64,000 bases of DNA from the NCBI GenBank assembly GCA_949130495.1, contig OX422215.1, positions 12,315,302 through 12,379,301 on the forward strand, given 5' to 3'. Origin of the DNA: Sambucus nigra. Its lineage: Eukaryota > Streptophyta > Magnoliopsida > Dipsacales > Adoxaceae. Positions 24,067 through 36,600 of this stretch are shown here, one piece after another (the first letter of the stretch is position 1; the number at the start of each line of letters is the position of its first letter). A model generated the notes under the pieces. That model did no database searches. It saw only the letters and a program-made list of their open reading frames with translations, and was not told the DNA's origin. The position numbers and the translations under genes are program-made.

Positions 24067-26283
24067 TAATAACGGAATTTCGTCCCGAAATTCGGAAAAG
24101 TAAGGCATACTTGGAAAATTAGGTATCCTCCAGTACTCAAAACAAAATATAAAGAAAGGCCCAAACATTAAAGCCCTCGCATCACAACAAGCTTGTTTAA
24201 CACTCTTGATATTTTATCAGATTACACTTCAATAAATGCACGTCACGTTGTGCTCTTACTAAACAACATTCGAATAAAAGTAGGCTATACATCATTGGTT
24301 GCATTATGTCAATATTATTGTGAGTCCGCACCTCACTACACATTAACTCCTGCGTTTATCAAGACACCAAACTCCCATCCTGTAAGAAACCAATAACACA
24401 TCTGACTACTCTTGCCCGTTGTTTGAATCTATGTTCCCGGTGTTATGACTCTTACACAAGGGAAAACCACTTCAGCCGGTTGGTGTTACACAAAACATTT
24501 GTAAGCACCTTGTCCACTATAAATAGATACAGGTGCTCTCCCCCAACTCTACCCTTAGGCACTATCTTCTCCCCATTACCATAATATACCTCACTTAATA
24601 GTTATCTCCGATTTGGAAATGAAAAGATAGCAATAAATCCAAAATTTCTGTCATACAATCCACCAGTCGTCAATCACCTTGCGCCTACACCTCGGGATAT
24701 AGGTGATACAACCCTCAAAACGAAGCGTTATTTCCACTACTTCTTACTACCCCACATTGAAGGTGGATTTTGGGGATCTCCTATTGATTCTGAACAATAC
24801 TGCGTAGGACCAGGTGCCGGCGTGTTCACTATCTAATAGTGTAAATCACACAATAAAACCATTTCTCTCCTTCTGGACAACATGTCCCACATATTCGAAG
24901 GAATTCGTTACTTATCTTTAAGTTGGTAACCCCTCAAGGAAATTCACCAACTTGACTCTTCCATCCCTGGAATCGTCGGCTTGATACAAAATTATTTGGT
25001 TGATCATCTAACCCCAACCGTTCTACTACTTACTATACCCCTTTCAATGCCGACTTTCACGTATAATTCTTCCCGTTAAGCGATACCTAGTGCTCTTCTT
25101 CTTCTCTCGGCGTATACCAAAAGTTTCGACTCTTGCGTTTTTCACCACTTTGTGCATACTTGGACTCTATATACCTTATTGACATCCTCAGTCTATTTAC
25201 TCGTAAGTTACCCTTAACATTCAATTGGGTGGAACTCCTCTCCAAATTGTCCATAATAGTTAGATATTTGCCTTCTTAAGAGATATCCCCATATTAAATG
25301 GCTTTCCACTGCCTTTTTACCAAATCCGGGCTACACTAATTACACATGAATATACTCATTAATAACTCCTCTTACGACGCTTAACCCCATAAATAATAAT
25401 CTCACCCATCTATGTCCCTTCTTTCGGCGATTACTACATTAGTAAACCAGAATGTCTACACCCCTTATAACCCATGCATACGGTTTTAAAAATCATATAC
25501 GCTTCATACTTGTTCCGAACTCTTTATTGCCGCTGCATTTATAACGTGGCTACACCACTTGGGCGTTCTCAATCACTTTTGTATTTGAAATCCTAAATCC
25601 TCCTTAACCTTAATGTGTCTTTCCATCTGAACAAAGACCAAAATTATCAGTACTTCTTCACTAACAACTGGCTCTTTTGGTCTTATATCGTAAATTTACT
25701 CCTTATTAACTTCCAATTATAACTACTTACTTTCGTAACGATCGAGGTGTCCAAATCATGAACGAATGGCCACACATCTCCTTATTACCAACCTTACGCT
25801 AAGTTTCATGTGTGGAGTGTCTCGCAAAGCGAAATCCAAACAAGGAACCCCCCCGATACACTACTACCTAACATTGTCGGTCATCGGGATCCGTTAAGAC
25901 CTGTCCATAACATGTACCCCTATACTCCCGTCTCTTAACAATAAAATTACATCTCCTTTCGCAATTACACATAAACAAGGAACTCCTTCCGAAAGACACT
26001 TTCTCTTAACCTTGATGATAATCACATTTCATATACCTCATGCAAATATAATCGGGGCTCTTAAAATCCTATCCCCATACACACTACTAGGAGTTTAAAC
26101 TCCCAAACCCCTAAAGGGTTATAAAATAATGCACTCTTATTATTACGACATCCTGAGCGTTAATTATAATAACCAGCTAAACCTTTTTGCTGACTAGTAA
26201 ACCAATTACATACGAATTATATCAATTAAATCCCTATGCGTAATGGGATTAAATATCCGAGACCATAATACCTTTTTGTAATC

Positions 26284-26326
<43 letters not shown>

Positions 26327-28111
26327 TACAACAGTACAATTACGAGCCCGACCCTCTCACAGATGGGACCTCGCAAGAACGAAACATTCTACCCCAAGGT
26401 AGTAACCCCGATAAGCTTACAATACCAGCACACTATCGGTATAATCATATATAAAACCATAATTAGAGTAATATCATACTCGTATAACACAGCACTAAAA
26501 CGAGCAAATTCAATAAAGTATATACCGCTATCAATATACTCATTCATCCTCCGCGGATGACAATAAAGGTAACCCCATACTATCAGGGAAAAATATTCAC
26601 ATAAATAATAAAATTGTCGATACTCACTAAACTCGCCTCTCAAGCAAAAATAACAATAATTACAATTTTAGCAACTTGTTCATGCCACAAACAACATGCA
26701 ACATCATCTGAGAATATAACTCATACATCTATCATGACAATCGTCCTGGATGCTCAAATAGTTCCTGGACTTAACACACATGTACGTACCAAACCGAATA
26801 TTTCAATAACTGTTGCTATGCGAGGCATAATACCTTTATCCCTACACTTGCATCGGGAAACATTTATAACGCATGGGTTTCACTCCCCACAAAATACCTC
26901 TACTCATACTCCACTTATCTTCGGTCACACTGACCATGTTAAGGTGGTCCTTCTCTCGGACGTTGGTAGTCTCGAATTTGATGACTACCTCCATTGTTCC
27001 CTTAGTTTTGATGAACCTAAGGAACACGCTACTAATTTCCACATCTCTTACTGAAATCACCATCGCTCGGTAATAATTCAGCTATCCGAATCATTTTAAC
27101 TGGTTCTCCGTTGGGTCCTCCCCTTGTGGTGCTTCACCAATACCGTTTCCCCCGGTCTTACTCTATTAAAATTCCTCGATTAATACATCTCCCCACCCAA
27201 GGAAATTTTTACCTTCAAATTAACACTACGCGACATTACCATCTGCATTGACCCTCCAAGCAGAATTCCCATGAAGAGCTAATAATTATTCTTGTATGTA
27301 AATCCTCCCTTTGATGTCCTCTTCTTCACCTCACCTACTTCACCCGGTGTAAGGTTCGCTAAATAATTATATTTCTTCTCACCAAATGACCTCTATCCGG
27401 CCCTCTTGTGTGAGTTCAGAACTACATTCGACTTTCACCCTGAACATCTGGTGAAGGAACTTGGTCAAACCATACGTGTACGCCTTCTCTCGACGTCACA
27501 TTCCACTTCTAAGTGTGGTGATTGTCTCTCACCATTGAAACTCCGCTCTTATGAGCCAAGAAAAAAAATTCCCCAAATTTTCAATCCCGATTGGCCATAC
27601 CCCGACATATGCCGAAGCTGTTGGATGTATTATGTTTGTTTGGCTAGCACATGCTATCTCCGAATTTCGAGTATTTCCACTTCTAGTTTTCTTCAATGTT
27701 TCACCTAACTCTTTCTCTCCTATTCCAACCTTGTTGGGTGAGTCTAATTTGAACCCACTCCTGCTGTAGTTGTACCTGGAAGTCACAAATCGCACCTTAG
27801 CCGTCTATACCATCCTGGACTTCCGTGTTAATATGGGTGACTTCAACTACGGTCATCCTTCTTTAATAAATTCAAATAACCTCAACTGATATTTGCCTCC
27901 TGCTGTTCGCCCAACTGTCTTCGCCTGACGTACTGCATTATTCGGCGCTCGAACACATCCGAATGCAATTAAGATTTACCATCGTATATATCATAGCAGG
28001 AGAACGAAATCTCACCAAAGAAATCAACAATCCTAAACATAGGGCTCTATATCAAAGAAAACTACGCTGCAAGCATAATAACCGTACAAATCCTAAAGGA
28101 CACTAGAACCT
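24067..28111 (-). mobile_element. Non-coding internal region of the 10-kb element
   Basis: About 4 kb between PPT and PBS. Frames on both strands are short. The longest, 146 codons on + at 26614-27054 (opposite to the element), has no recognisable domain and is not accepted as a gene. A (TA)n tract is at 26291-26325. The retained ends with lost coding sequence suggest mobilisation by a related autonomous Tekay element. Confidence 0.7.
26291..26325. repeat. (TA)n microsatellite
   Basis: About 35 bases of TA followed by 'cacacatatata'. Confidence 0.95.
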
Positions 28112-28128
28112 GATGCTCTGATACCACC
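28112..28128 (-). other. Primer binding site of the 10-kb element
   Basis: Immediately inside LTR E the minus strand reads GGTGGTATCAGAGCATC. TGGTATCAGAGC is complementary to the 3' end of plant initiator methionine tRNA, the usual primer of chromoviruses. Confidence 0.9.
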
Positions 28129-31110
28129 TGTGACACCCCGTCTAATTAAACACCGGGTAGCTAATCCTTCATTAAATTAATATAGAATATCAAGTTGGTT
28201 CAGTCTTAGCATCACTGTCGAAAACATTAAATAAATTACTAGCCACCTAATATTCAAAAAAGAGAGATGTCAAAGTTTATTAATTAAGTTAACAAATAAA
28301 CAAGAATTTAATTAATAAACCAAAAATCGCATAACCAATCTCATATAAATGCTCAACGAGATGAAATCAAATAAGTCTGGAGTAAACACTCCCATAAATA
28401 AGATGCCAGAGTAAATAATGTCCTAATACAAGAGTTTGAATAAACAATAAACCAAGAACTGAAATAATGGAAGTCTGCAACTACAACCTCTAATATAAGA
28501 ATGGGAGGCATGCCCTAACTGATACAAATGACTATGAAGGAATCAAGGATAAAATGAGAGCGTCTACTACGAATATCCTGTAACTTCCACAGCAGCTACA
28601 GCACGTCACCAGAATGGAACTCCTATGCTTGGCGTCACTGTGGCTGGGTACCTAAATTGTTTTTAAAAAACAAAAATAGATTTGGAGGAAAACGGGTCAA
28701 AGCTCGATTGTGAAAACAGTTTAAAAGTTTAGCAAGTGATTTAATTTACAATTAAACATCACATATTATAAACACGTTAGTTGCGTACTCTCACATAAGT
28801 TTCTTACCTCTCAACTACTATGCACGCCTAACGTATGCCTTTAACCCATCCTAGTTATGCCACTATCTAACAAGTTTGTACCACTCCTGCCTTCGCATTC
28901 TAACATAGAGTAATTACACATAACCCCCAAATAATCCATATTTATAACCCAGGTTCACATTCATTAAATTAATTATCTCAAGTGTTAATTTAATTCTCAT
29001 TCTTAACCCAATCAATTATCTTAGTTATTCACATCTGCTAAGTAACAATGAACCAGTCATAAGTATATAAGTATATCACTCTCAGTACATAAATATATAT
29101 ATATGGAACCCCTAGGCTAAGCTGCGGTGCACGCATACTCTGCTATCAAATCCATGTACATCACGTACGCAAGGATCACGTGTTCCGAATCTCTCAGGAT
29201 CCGTTAAATACAAATCACACATATTGGAGGCGAACATAATTCACATACCCATGGGTCACGCACATACCTACGCTCCCAAGGTCAGCTGACTTATCAACTC
29301 ACAAATAAGTCATTCACAGTACTATGTCCTTAAGGTACCAGTCTAAATCCCCCCGAAGGCACACAAGGATAAGAGGGTCCTTTTCCAGAATAAAACTAAC
29401 CTCCCGTGATAGCAAGTATGGTAGGTATGTCATACACATAAGAAATCCATACACTAGGCATTCACACAACCTAAGTAATCATATATCAATATAGATGTTC
29501 ACACATTTCATCTAGTTAATCTCGTACGTAGCTAGTTTACCCCGAACATTACACATAATATATATATATATCGTTTGATAACTCTCTCATCGTATCAATT
29601 TGGGTACTTAAACCTATCTCAAAAGGTTACTAGGTTTCTTATTAATTTCAAATGTTATCTCAGCACTTAAAGTCACTCCGTTCCTACCCTTAACCTTACA
29701 TCATCCTCAATTCTCAATATTATTCTAATTCGAACGTTTTCTAACCGTACCTCACTCGGTAGACCCTCGTAAGTAATATCAATCAATCCCATAGGTTATA
29801 GCATTCTCCGGTAATAACTAAGGCCCTACTGACTTAATTAAGTCCCACACTATCATATTAATCTCCCTAATAACCAACATCGGCTTTGGAATAATCATTA
29901 AACCTAAAAGAGAAATAATTTCCAAAATACAGCAAGGGTCGATCGATCGATAAAAAGGGGTCGATCGATCGAACCTTCGATCGATCGATCAAGCAGGTAT
30001 TAGCCCAGAAATCCTTAACAGTTACGGGTTATCAACTTTTTACACTTCTTAATCATCATCCCAACATCCATAACTCATAATTAAGTATACTAATTATCCT
30101 ACTAACATAGTTACATCATTCCTCACGTTTTAGATTCATCAAATCCACCTATAACATTAATTACTTAGATCAATTTACCCAATTTTCACATAAAAACCTA
30201 GTTTTCCAATTTCTTCAAGAACATCCCATAATCCAATCAAATTTCGAAATTCTTTACCCATAAATCTTAAATTCGTAGTTGTTATCATCTCCAACATAAA
30301 CCTACATGCAAGTCCTACCCAGATTATGATTTAAACCATTCAAATTCATTCAATTTTCATTATTTATGAGAAATCTTCAATTCTATAAAAACATGTAAAC
30401 TATATGCTTTGAATCTTTGCAAGATAAATCACTTGCCTGTAAATCTGATATTCTGATCCGTTGTTGTTGTTCAAGGGCTGGTCCTCTCTTCTTTCCGGTC
30501 ACAATTCTGTCCAAATTGGTGGTGGTTTTGGTTTTGGGACTTTTTGTAACCTCTCCTCTAACTCACGTAACTCCACTCTTTGTTTTTGGTTGATAATGGC
30601 CCTAATGGCCTAACCAAAAATAAATAATTCAACACTAAAAATCGTGGGTCTTAATTCCTAAATTTTTAAAATTACCAAAATACCCTTCCGGGTTGCCGGT
30701 TTGGCCTAAAAATGCCCCGGGACCCAAATTAAACCCCCGGCTACTGTTTTCTGACTATCTCAACCCTTCCGGACACGTTGGCACACTCAAAAGGCTCATA
30801 CGGATGACGTAAAAATAAAATACTTTTAAATCCATTAAATTGGGTCCTGACACGACTGACACGCGCGTCCCAACTAAATTACCGAAACTGCTTTATTTTC
30901 AACTCACAACATTTTTAATAATTTCAATGATCACATATTACCATAATCACTCAGTAATATACAACATCATAATAATAATAACTAAATACTAACTCTTCTC
31001 TCGCTAGCATTTAAATCCGAATTAATTTTCCAATTAATTATCCCATAATTAAAAACTATTCCATTTAATTTACGTCATAATTAAAAGCCATAAAAATACA
31101 GGGTATTACA
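28129..31110 (-). repeat. LTR E (5' LTR of the 10-kb element)
   Basis: 2982 bp, nearly the same as LTR D along its whole length, with scattered substitutions and a few small indels. One indel removes a palindrome unit (compare 29938-29990 with 22846-22919). TG...CA ends are intact and the TSD follows. Confidence 0.92.
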
Positions 31111-31602
31111 TTGGTGTTTGTTAAGTATAATAGAGCATTAAAGTGTAGATTCAAATTACGCGATACCATTGACCCCATCGCCTTCAATGAAATTGATGAA
31201 AGCAATGAGTGGTTGATGGGAAGGATCGATAGAGATTCAGATGAACATAGTGAGCTTGTTTTTTACGATGATGGCGCACTCACGTGAGGAATGGCTAGTC
31301 ATGTTCTTGGGGTTGGAGAGCCTGCCTACAATTCTAGATCAGTTTCTTTAGGATTGAATTCAAAAGTTTCTTCAAGTGTGTCAATCAGAGAGAGAAGATC
31401 AGTTGGTGGTACTTCAAGTTCACGTGTTCCACTTGAACTTATAGATGAAGAAGATGAGCCTGATGAGGAAGAAAAAGGACTTAAAGAGGAGGAGACTAAC
31501 TTTGACGAAACTGATTTTGATAATTTGGATTGCGACTTTGATGAGATTTGGATGATGATTGGAAGAAGATGTTTGAGCCTTTCATTTCATTTTGTGTATT
31601 AA
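31111..31602 (+). pseudogene. hAT transposase gene, C-terminal exon (piece 3 of 3)
   Basis: From the duplicated TTGGT the frame reads LVFVKYNRALKCRF, then IDPIAFNEIDESNEWLMGRI. This is the standard continuation of the hAT dimerisation domain; the preceding NDLV is at 21038. A single TGA at 31285-31287 stands where relatives usually have a Trp in LTW. The same frame then stays open from 31291 to 31602 as an acidic tail (GVGEPAYNSRS, then Glu/Asp-rich) of about 100 residues, longer and more acidic than usual. The rest of the gene is broken, so no transposase is expected from this copy. Confidence 0.88.
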
Positions 31603-31959
31603 CACTTTGTTAGTTTGTTATTTATTTTCAAACTTAAACTTGTTTGCAATGGTGGTCTTTTATATATTTTAAGACTTGCATTTATTGGTTAAAGTTTAGT
31701 TTTACATGATAATGTGTTATATTTTGGAATCTTAATTGTGGAATTATTATAACATCAATATACTGCTTTAATTTTTTTTATTTTTTTTTAAATTGCTCCT
31801 AGCTTCAATCAGGTGCACGCCTCGCCTTGCGCCTTTGCACCTGGGCTCCAGAGACACCTTTGCACTTGGTGCACCTTGCTACTGAAATAATTATACCTCC
31901 AACTACAATGCCCAAGATCATATCACAAGCCGAGGATTATGAATGCTAAAGAATCATAG
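31603..31959. other. hAT 3' flank with a MITE-like fragment
   Basis: An AT-rich 3' flank runs to about 31790. The stretch 31795-31885 then shows 'ggtgcacgcctcgccttgcgcc' and 'gcacctgggctcc', a pattern typical of the ends of widespread plant hAT MITEs (AGGCG-rich termini). No matching inverted end or TSD can be seen, so it is a fragment only. Confidence 0.4.
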
Positions 31960-32600
31960 TAGCCTAGCAAATAGAATCCTTAAGACTAAAGTGGGAACAA
32001 CCTTAAAAAGGAAAGTGAAGCTCAATAAGCATACATAGGAGAAGTATGATAAGAGGTTTGATGAAATATACCCCCACTGATTATAAGGTTCCACCATATC
32101 CTGAAGTAGATCTGAGAAAGAAAACCTAAGGTCGACTGAAAAGCTCAAAACACCGATAGGAACAAGTACAAAGAAGAAATACGAATTCCACAAGAATCAC
32201 GTCCATACTACTCGATAAGTGAGGCTCTCCGAGAGATGAAATTGATTCTTTGATAACGGTATACTGAAGAAGTACGTTGACTCGTCTGGATAAAAAAAAG
32301 CATTCGAGAAGTTCCACAAAACCAAAGCATAAACCAAGATCACCTCGAGATGGAATGACAGAGGAGCTAAGATAATGACGATTCCAATGAAAATGGAATG
32401 AATGAACTCCCAAAGAAACTAAAGGAGACCATTAATATGATCTCGTTTGGTGTGAACTTCATTGTCGGTGGAGTTGTCGGGGGAGGAGATGCCCTAGCAG
32501 AAAGAAAGGCATATTTGAATGAAGCTAAGGCTTGTGTAGTGCAAAGCCGAAATGAAGTCCACCTGGTCGATGCCATGATAACCAACCTTGCAAAGCAAAC
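31960..32600 (+). pseudogene. Tat-lineage gag C-terminal remnant (Tat relic 1)
   Basis: The + strand reads KLKTPIGTSTKKKYEFHKNHVH at about 32138-32200. This is the Gag C-terminal zinc-knuckle region of Tat elements (usual pattern CxFHxxxGH), with the first Cys replaced. Next, at 32425-32520, comes the glycine-rich INMISFGVNFIVGG block followed by ERKAYL, which precedes the protease in these elements. Stops and frameshifts separate the blocks. Gag would build the particle. Confidence 0.65.
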
Positions 32601-32790
32601 AACGACCGCCTCATAATGGGGTTTTCATAGTCCGACTCCTTTAATAGCATGATGATACCCTAATGGTGAGTTTATTGGAGTACAAGCACACGATATGGAG
32701 GTTGATAACAGCAGCTTAGTTGACATGTTGCTCTACAATGATGAGACTTTTCAGAGAGAAAATTGCAGCCTTTTTATCCTCTAATTGGTT
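32600..32790 (+). pseudogene. Retroviral-type aspartic protease remnant (Tat relic 1)
   Basis: The segment MEVDNSSLVDMLLYND (32696-32745) corresponds to the VLVDNGSSADILFYDAF active-site region of Tat proteases. The usual D-N/T-G-S is altered, since the Gly after Asn is lost. The protease would cleave the polyprotein. Its place between the gag block and RT is as expected. Confidence 0.6.
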
Positions 32791-33290
32791 TTTCTGGGGA
32801 AAGGGTATACTAATTGGGAAATCGACGACTTCCTTTCTCGGAAAGCAATCCCTACAAAAAAATAGTAACGGTGCACCCCAACCTAGAGTGTGAAAGATGA
32901 CTTAGCAGGTCTACCAAGATGGGAACCAAAGGTTTTGTTCAGAGAAATAGCTTTTCGAGGAAAGCCACGAGTATCCTAGATCAACCCACAACTCACAGTT
33001 GGTCAACACATATGAAGCAAGGCTTCAATAATAAGAGGAGGCAACTAGAATGCCATTCTAGGCAGGCAGTGGCTTCATGCTATAAGGGTCATACCTTTAA
33101 CTTACCACCAAAAGCTCAAATGTATCACAGATCGGGGAATAATAGAAATAAGAGGCGACCAAGTGACCAAAAATTCTATATCTCCACCATTAGGCCCATG
33201 CAGGATAAAAGGAAAGATAAAGAGGTTCTTTCGGAGATATCCCAGGACAGGGACACTTAATCAAAATAGTAACTATGGCATGACTGTCCA
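32791..33290 (+). other. Decayed protease-RT linker of Tat relic 1
   Basis: Short frames only. The 113-codon ORF at 32919-33260 has no clear domain. Order and strand place it between protease and RT. Confidence 0.35.
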
Positions 33291-33293
33291 GGG

Positions 33294-33850
33294 GTGGAGA
33301 AGACTCAGGACCACCCTGATGATAGGGTCGTTGAAAACCTAGAGGAGGTTATTTTTCATAAAAGTTGGCCGGAGAGGAAATTTTTTTTAGCAACATTGAC
33401 CGACCATAATAGAATGGAGTTAGTTGCCTTACTAAAACATAACTTAGATTTATTTTCGTGGGAGCTATACGACATGCAAAGAATTGATCCTACAATTGCC
33501 TGTTACCACCTCCACGTAAATCCAGCATTCAAGTCGATCATATAAACGGCTCACTGAACAGCCCCAGATATGGAAAAGGAAGCAGAAAATGAGGTATAGA
33601 AACTTCTGGAGATGAAGTCCATCAGATAAGTTCAATTCCCAAAGTGGATCTCAAATTCAGTCATAATTCCTAAAATCAATGGTAGCTAAGGGTTTGTGTA
33701 GACTTCACCATTCTGAATACCTGGCCAACAGCTTTGAACCCTCGAGCGCTACCAGATGAAGCTCAATGTGAGAAAATTCTCATTTAGGATCTAGTCAGGA
33801 AAGTTTCTAGGTGACTTGGTTAGTAAGAGGTAAATTTACACCAATCTAGA
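33294..33850 (+). pseudogene. Reverse transcriptase with its core deleted (Tat relic 1)
   Basis: Recognisable blocks are LLKHNLDLFSWELYDMQRID (33427-33486), ACYHLHVNPAFK and EVxKLLEMKSIRxVQFPKW, leading to a 'VDFT' region near 33700. The sequence then jumps straight to YQMKLN and SGKFLGDLVSKR (about 33750-33830). About 100 residues containing the catalytic palm (NKACPKD to VDD) are absent. The deletion is clean at the level of homology. Confidence 0.75.
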
Positions 33851-34420
33851 TCATATAGAGGCTATCAACAGCGTCTGATAGCCAAAGACATTGTGCGAGA
33901 TAAGAAAAGCTCACTAGGATGATCGTATCTCTCAACTTCTTCATTTCGAAGTCTTTGTTCATTGCCAATCATTTCTTCAGTTGCTCGAGAAGGAAAAAGG
34001 CCTCACCTAGAACGACGAATGTTTAAGGGCTCTCGAAAGGATCAAATCCTATATGAGCAAACCCCCGTTGCAGGCGATCCCAAATCAAGGGGACCCCCTC
34101 TACCTCTACTTTACAATTTCAATCCATGCAGTCAACTCAACCTTGGTCAACGAGAAAAAAGCTTGCGGTTAACTCAGCGTTGGTGATTGCATCTAGAAAG
34201 CTTAAGCATTACTTTGAGGCACACTCCATTAGTATTATTATTTTTTCCCCATAAAGTTGACCTTTGCACAGCCAATCTTCCTGGACGAATGTCAAAATGG
34301 TAGATAGAATTTAGGAGGTTCGACATTCACTTTCAATCAAGGATAGCAGTTAAGGGTAAGATATTAGCCGACTTTATAGTAGAGTTCATAGGAGACAGTT
34401 CGACCGACTAGTAGGTGGCC
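33851..34420 (+). pseudogene. Ty3-type RNase H remnant (Tat relic 1)
   Basis: The connection and RNase H region is very decayed. The end is clearer: KHYFEAHSI (34200-34230), then blocks equivalent to GRMAKWAIELSEFDI and ALADFIVEF around 34290-34390. Several frameshifts. Confidence 0.6.
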
Positions 34421-34439
34421 GATCAATCACAGGTCCTTG

Positions 34440-34790
34440 AGCAGAGTCAGTCCACGAGTTGAACATTATATGTTGATGGTGCTTCAAATTCCAAAGTAAA
34501 AGTCATAGGAATTGTCCTCATGACACCAGAAGGTGCAATGATCGAGCAGGGAATCAGATTGAGATTTGCAGTCTCCAACAATGAGGTTGAGTATTAAGCA
34601 CTCATAACTGGCCTACACAAGGCCCATTTACTGATGACAAATCATCCCAAAGTATATTGCGACTCCAAACTGGTCTCCAACCAGGTCAGTGGAGATTTTA
34701 ATGTCAATGATGATAGGATGGTCACCCACCTCGCGGTGGTGCACGAGCTAATGATGAAATTCGAGGAAATACACATTTAATAGTTCCCCT
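34440..34790 (+). pseudogene. Archaeal-type second RNase H (aRH) remnant (Tat relic 1)
   Basis: The frame reads LYVDGASNSK, IGIVLMTPEG, VSNNEVEY, YCDSKLVSNQVSGDFNVND. This is the aRH domain that distinguishes Tat-lineage Ty3 elements, with the D (YVDG), E (NNEVEY) and D (CDSKLV) catalytic positions visible. One stop falls after VEY. The presence of aRH is the main reason for the lineage call. Confidence 0.8.
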
Positions 34791-34866
34791 TCGGCACAAC
34801 AATCATGCGAACACTTTAACAGTCCTAAGCTCAGCGATAGACTTCTATCTCGGGAGAACAATCAAA

Positions 34867-36100
34867 GTGGAATTCTTTATCAGATCCTATATTAATAAAA
34901 TGATGCACCCCGAGCACGTTCTCTCCATCAAGAAGACCAACTGGATGGATCAAATCATCGCATACTTGCAGAATGAAATATTTCCGACTGACAAGAGATT
35001 GGCCCATCGAGTCAGGGTAAAATCCACTTGCTTCCTCCTAGACCCCGAAGGGAAACTTTATAGGAGATCTTTCATAAGCCCCTACCTCTGATGCGTACAT
35101 CCAAAGGACGTGCTCAGGTTCTCTATGAACTTCACAATGGTATTTGTGTAAGTCACGGAGGAGGAAGGTCCCAGGCATTCCGTGCAGTCAAAGAAGGTTA
35201 CTGGTGGTCGTATATATAAAAAGATGCGAGTATTTATGCTCAATAGTGCAAAAAGTGCAAAAATTCTCTCCCATACTTTATCAACCGGCCAGTGACCTGA
35301 TGCCATTTACCAGGCCATGGCCGTTTATATAATAATGGTTGGATAACTTAGGGACGCAACCAACTGCGCCAAGGAATCGCATATACTTGCTGATCGGCAT
35401 AGATTATTTCACTAAGTGGATTGAGGCAGAGCCATTGGAGAACTTCAAATATGCCAAAATGATAAGACTCATTTGGAGGAACATCATAACTCGCTTTGGC
35501 GTACCAAGAGACGTTATAATGGATAATGGCAAGCAATTTAAAAGTAGGCCTTTTCAATGTTTTTTTGATGAGCACGGAGTTAAGTACCACTTCAGTCCTG
35601 TGGTGTACCCCCAAAGCAATGGCAGACAAAGGCCTCCAATAAGACGATGCTCGATGCCTTAAAGAAGAGGCCAAAAAGGGCAATGGGCGCTTGAGTGAAT
35701 GAACTCCCTCATGTCCTCTGGGCATATCGCACCACGCCGAGAAGACCTACTATAAAAACACCCTTCACTCTCATATACAGAATGAAAGTTGTGATTCCAC
35801 TCGAAGTTAGCCTATCAACCGTGAGAATATAAGTTATGGATCAAGTACTAAACGATAATGCCCTTCGAGCTGAACTTGACCTAGTCGACGGACGAAGAGA
35901 GAAAACCATGAACAAGTTAGCCTCCTACCAGCAATAGTTGGTATAACAGTACAATAAAGGGGTCAATCTGAGGAAGTTCCAGGTTAGGGATTACGTCCTC
36001 AGAAAGGTTCCCGACAACGCCATAAATCCATCAGACGATAAGCTAGAAACTAATTGGGAGGGTTATTCAAAGTAATCGAAGATGGTTTGCAAGGACTTTT
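34867..36100 (+). pseudogene. Integrase remnant (Tat relic 1)
   Basis: Blocks in order: NWMDQIIAYLQNEIFPTDKR (34940-35000), CFLLDPEGKLYRRSF, and IGIDYFTKWIEAEPL at 35393-35440 with the first catalytic Asp. VIMDNGKQF at 35512-35540 holds the second Asp. The HFSPVVYPQSNG block leads to the catalytic Glu region, damaged near 35630. Then come [12 protein letters not shown] (35705-35745) and the C-terminal VRDYVLRKV and NWEG blocks. Frameshifts at about 35090, 35330 and 35630. Confidence 0.8.
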
Positions 36101-36600
36101 TCATTCGCTAAATTTCTTAGTTGTTCAATTGATGCACATTATTTTCAAGTAACAGGCTCAAAATTGGTATAAATCTTTAAGAAGTGCCAATCAGGATTTA
36201 ACTTAATCACAATGACAACTTTGCTCATTAAAATTAAAATTAAAGTCCTCAGTCCCTTATTGTGACCAACATAGGCAACCTCATGACTTGTCCAGGCAAG
36301 ATAAAGCACTACGAGGGATCCCTAGGTAGTAAACCAAATGTGGTTGATAGAATAAAATCCTAAACGGGTAGAGTGCCCATATACCAAGTGCATTTGTTAA
36401 ATCGTCTATTTTAGGCCTAAGGGAGTGTGACGACACGATATAAAAGGTAAGATAGACAAATGTATCACATGCTTGGCATAAAGGAATCAAAAAATGCATA
36501 AAAATTGGTATTCATTTAACTTTTCGGCAATACCCGATTACAAAATCAATTACAAATAGTACCAAAAATTATTACAACAATTTATCATTTGCTAGCCAAG
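36101..36600. other. Spacer between integrase and the antisense ORF (Tat relic 1)
   Basis: Non-coding. It contains phrases usual in the 3' untranslated part of Tat elements. No repeat seen. Confidence 0.35.

Larger units (their letters stand above)
21039..31110 (-). mobile_element. 10-kb LTR retroelement with 3-kb LTRs, inserted in the hAT gene
   Basis: Two nearly identical LTRs (21039-24055 and 28129-31110) flank a 4073-bp internal region. TSD TTGGT occurs at 21034-21038 and 31111-31115. On the minus strand the order is 5' LTR (high coordinates), PBS GGTGGTATCAGAGC, internal region, PPT GGGGGGAAGTA, 3' LTR. The sequence flanking the PPT matches the end of a Tekay polyprotein, yet I cannot follow gag, RT or integrase in the internal region on either strand. 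It is therefore non-autonomous (LARD-like) or extremely decayed. Confidence 0.92.

Noticed and set aside
26614..27054. 146-codon + strand ORF inside the 10-kb element
   Set aside because: Opposite to the element, no recognisable domain, and Thr/Ile/His-rich composition typical of AT-rich non-coding DNA.
28112..28128. tRNA gene suggested by the tRNA-like match
   Set aside because: The match is the short primer binding site beside an LTR, with no cloverleaf around it.
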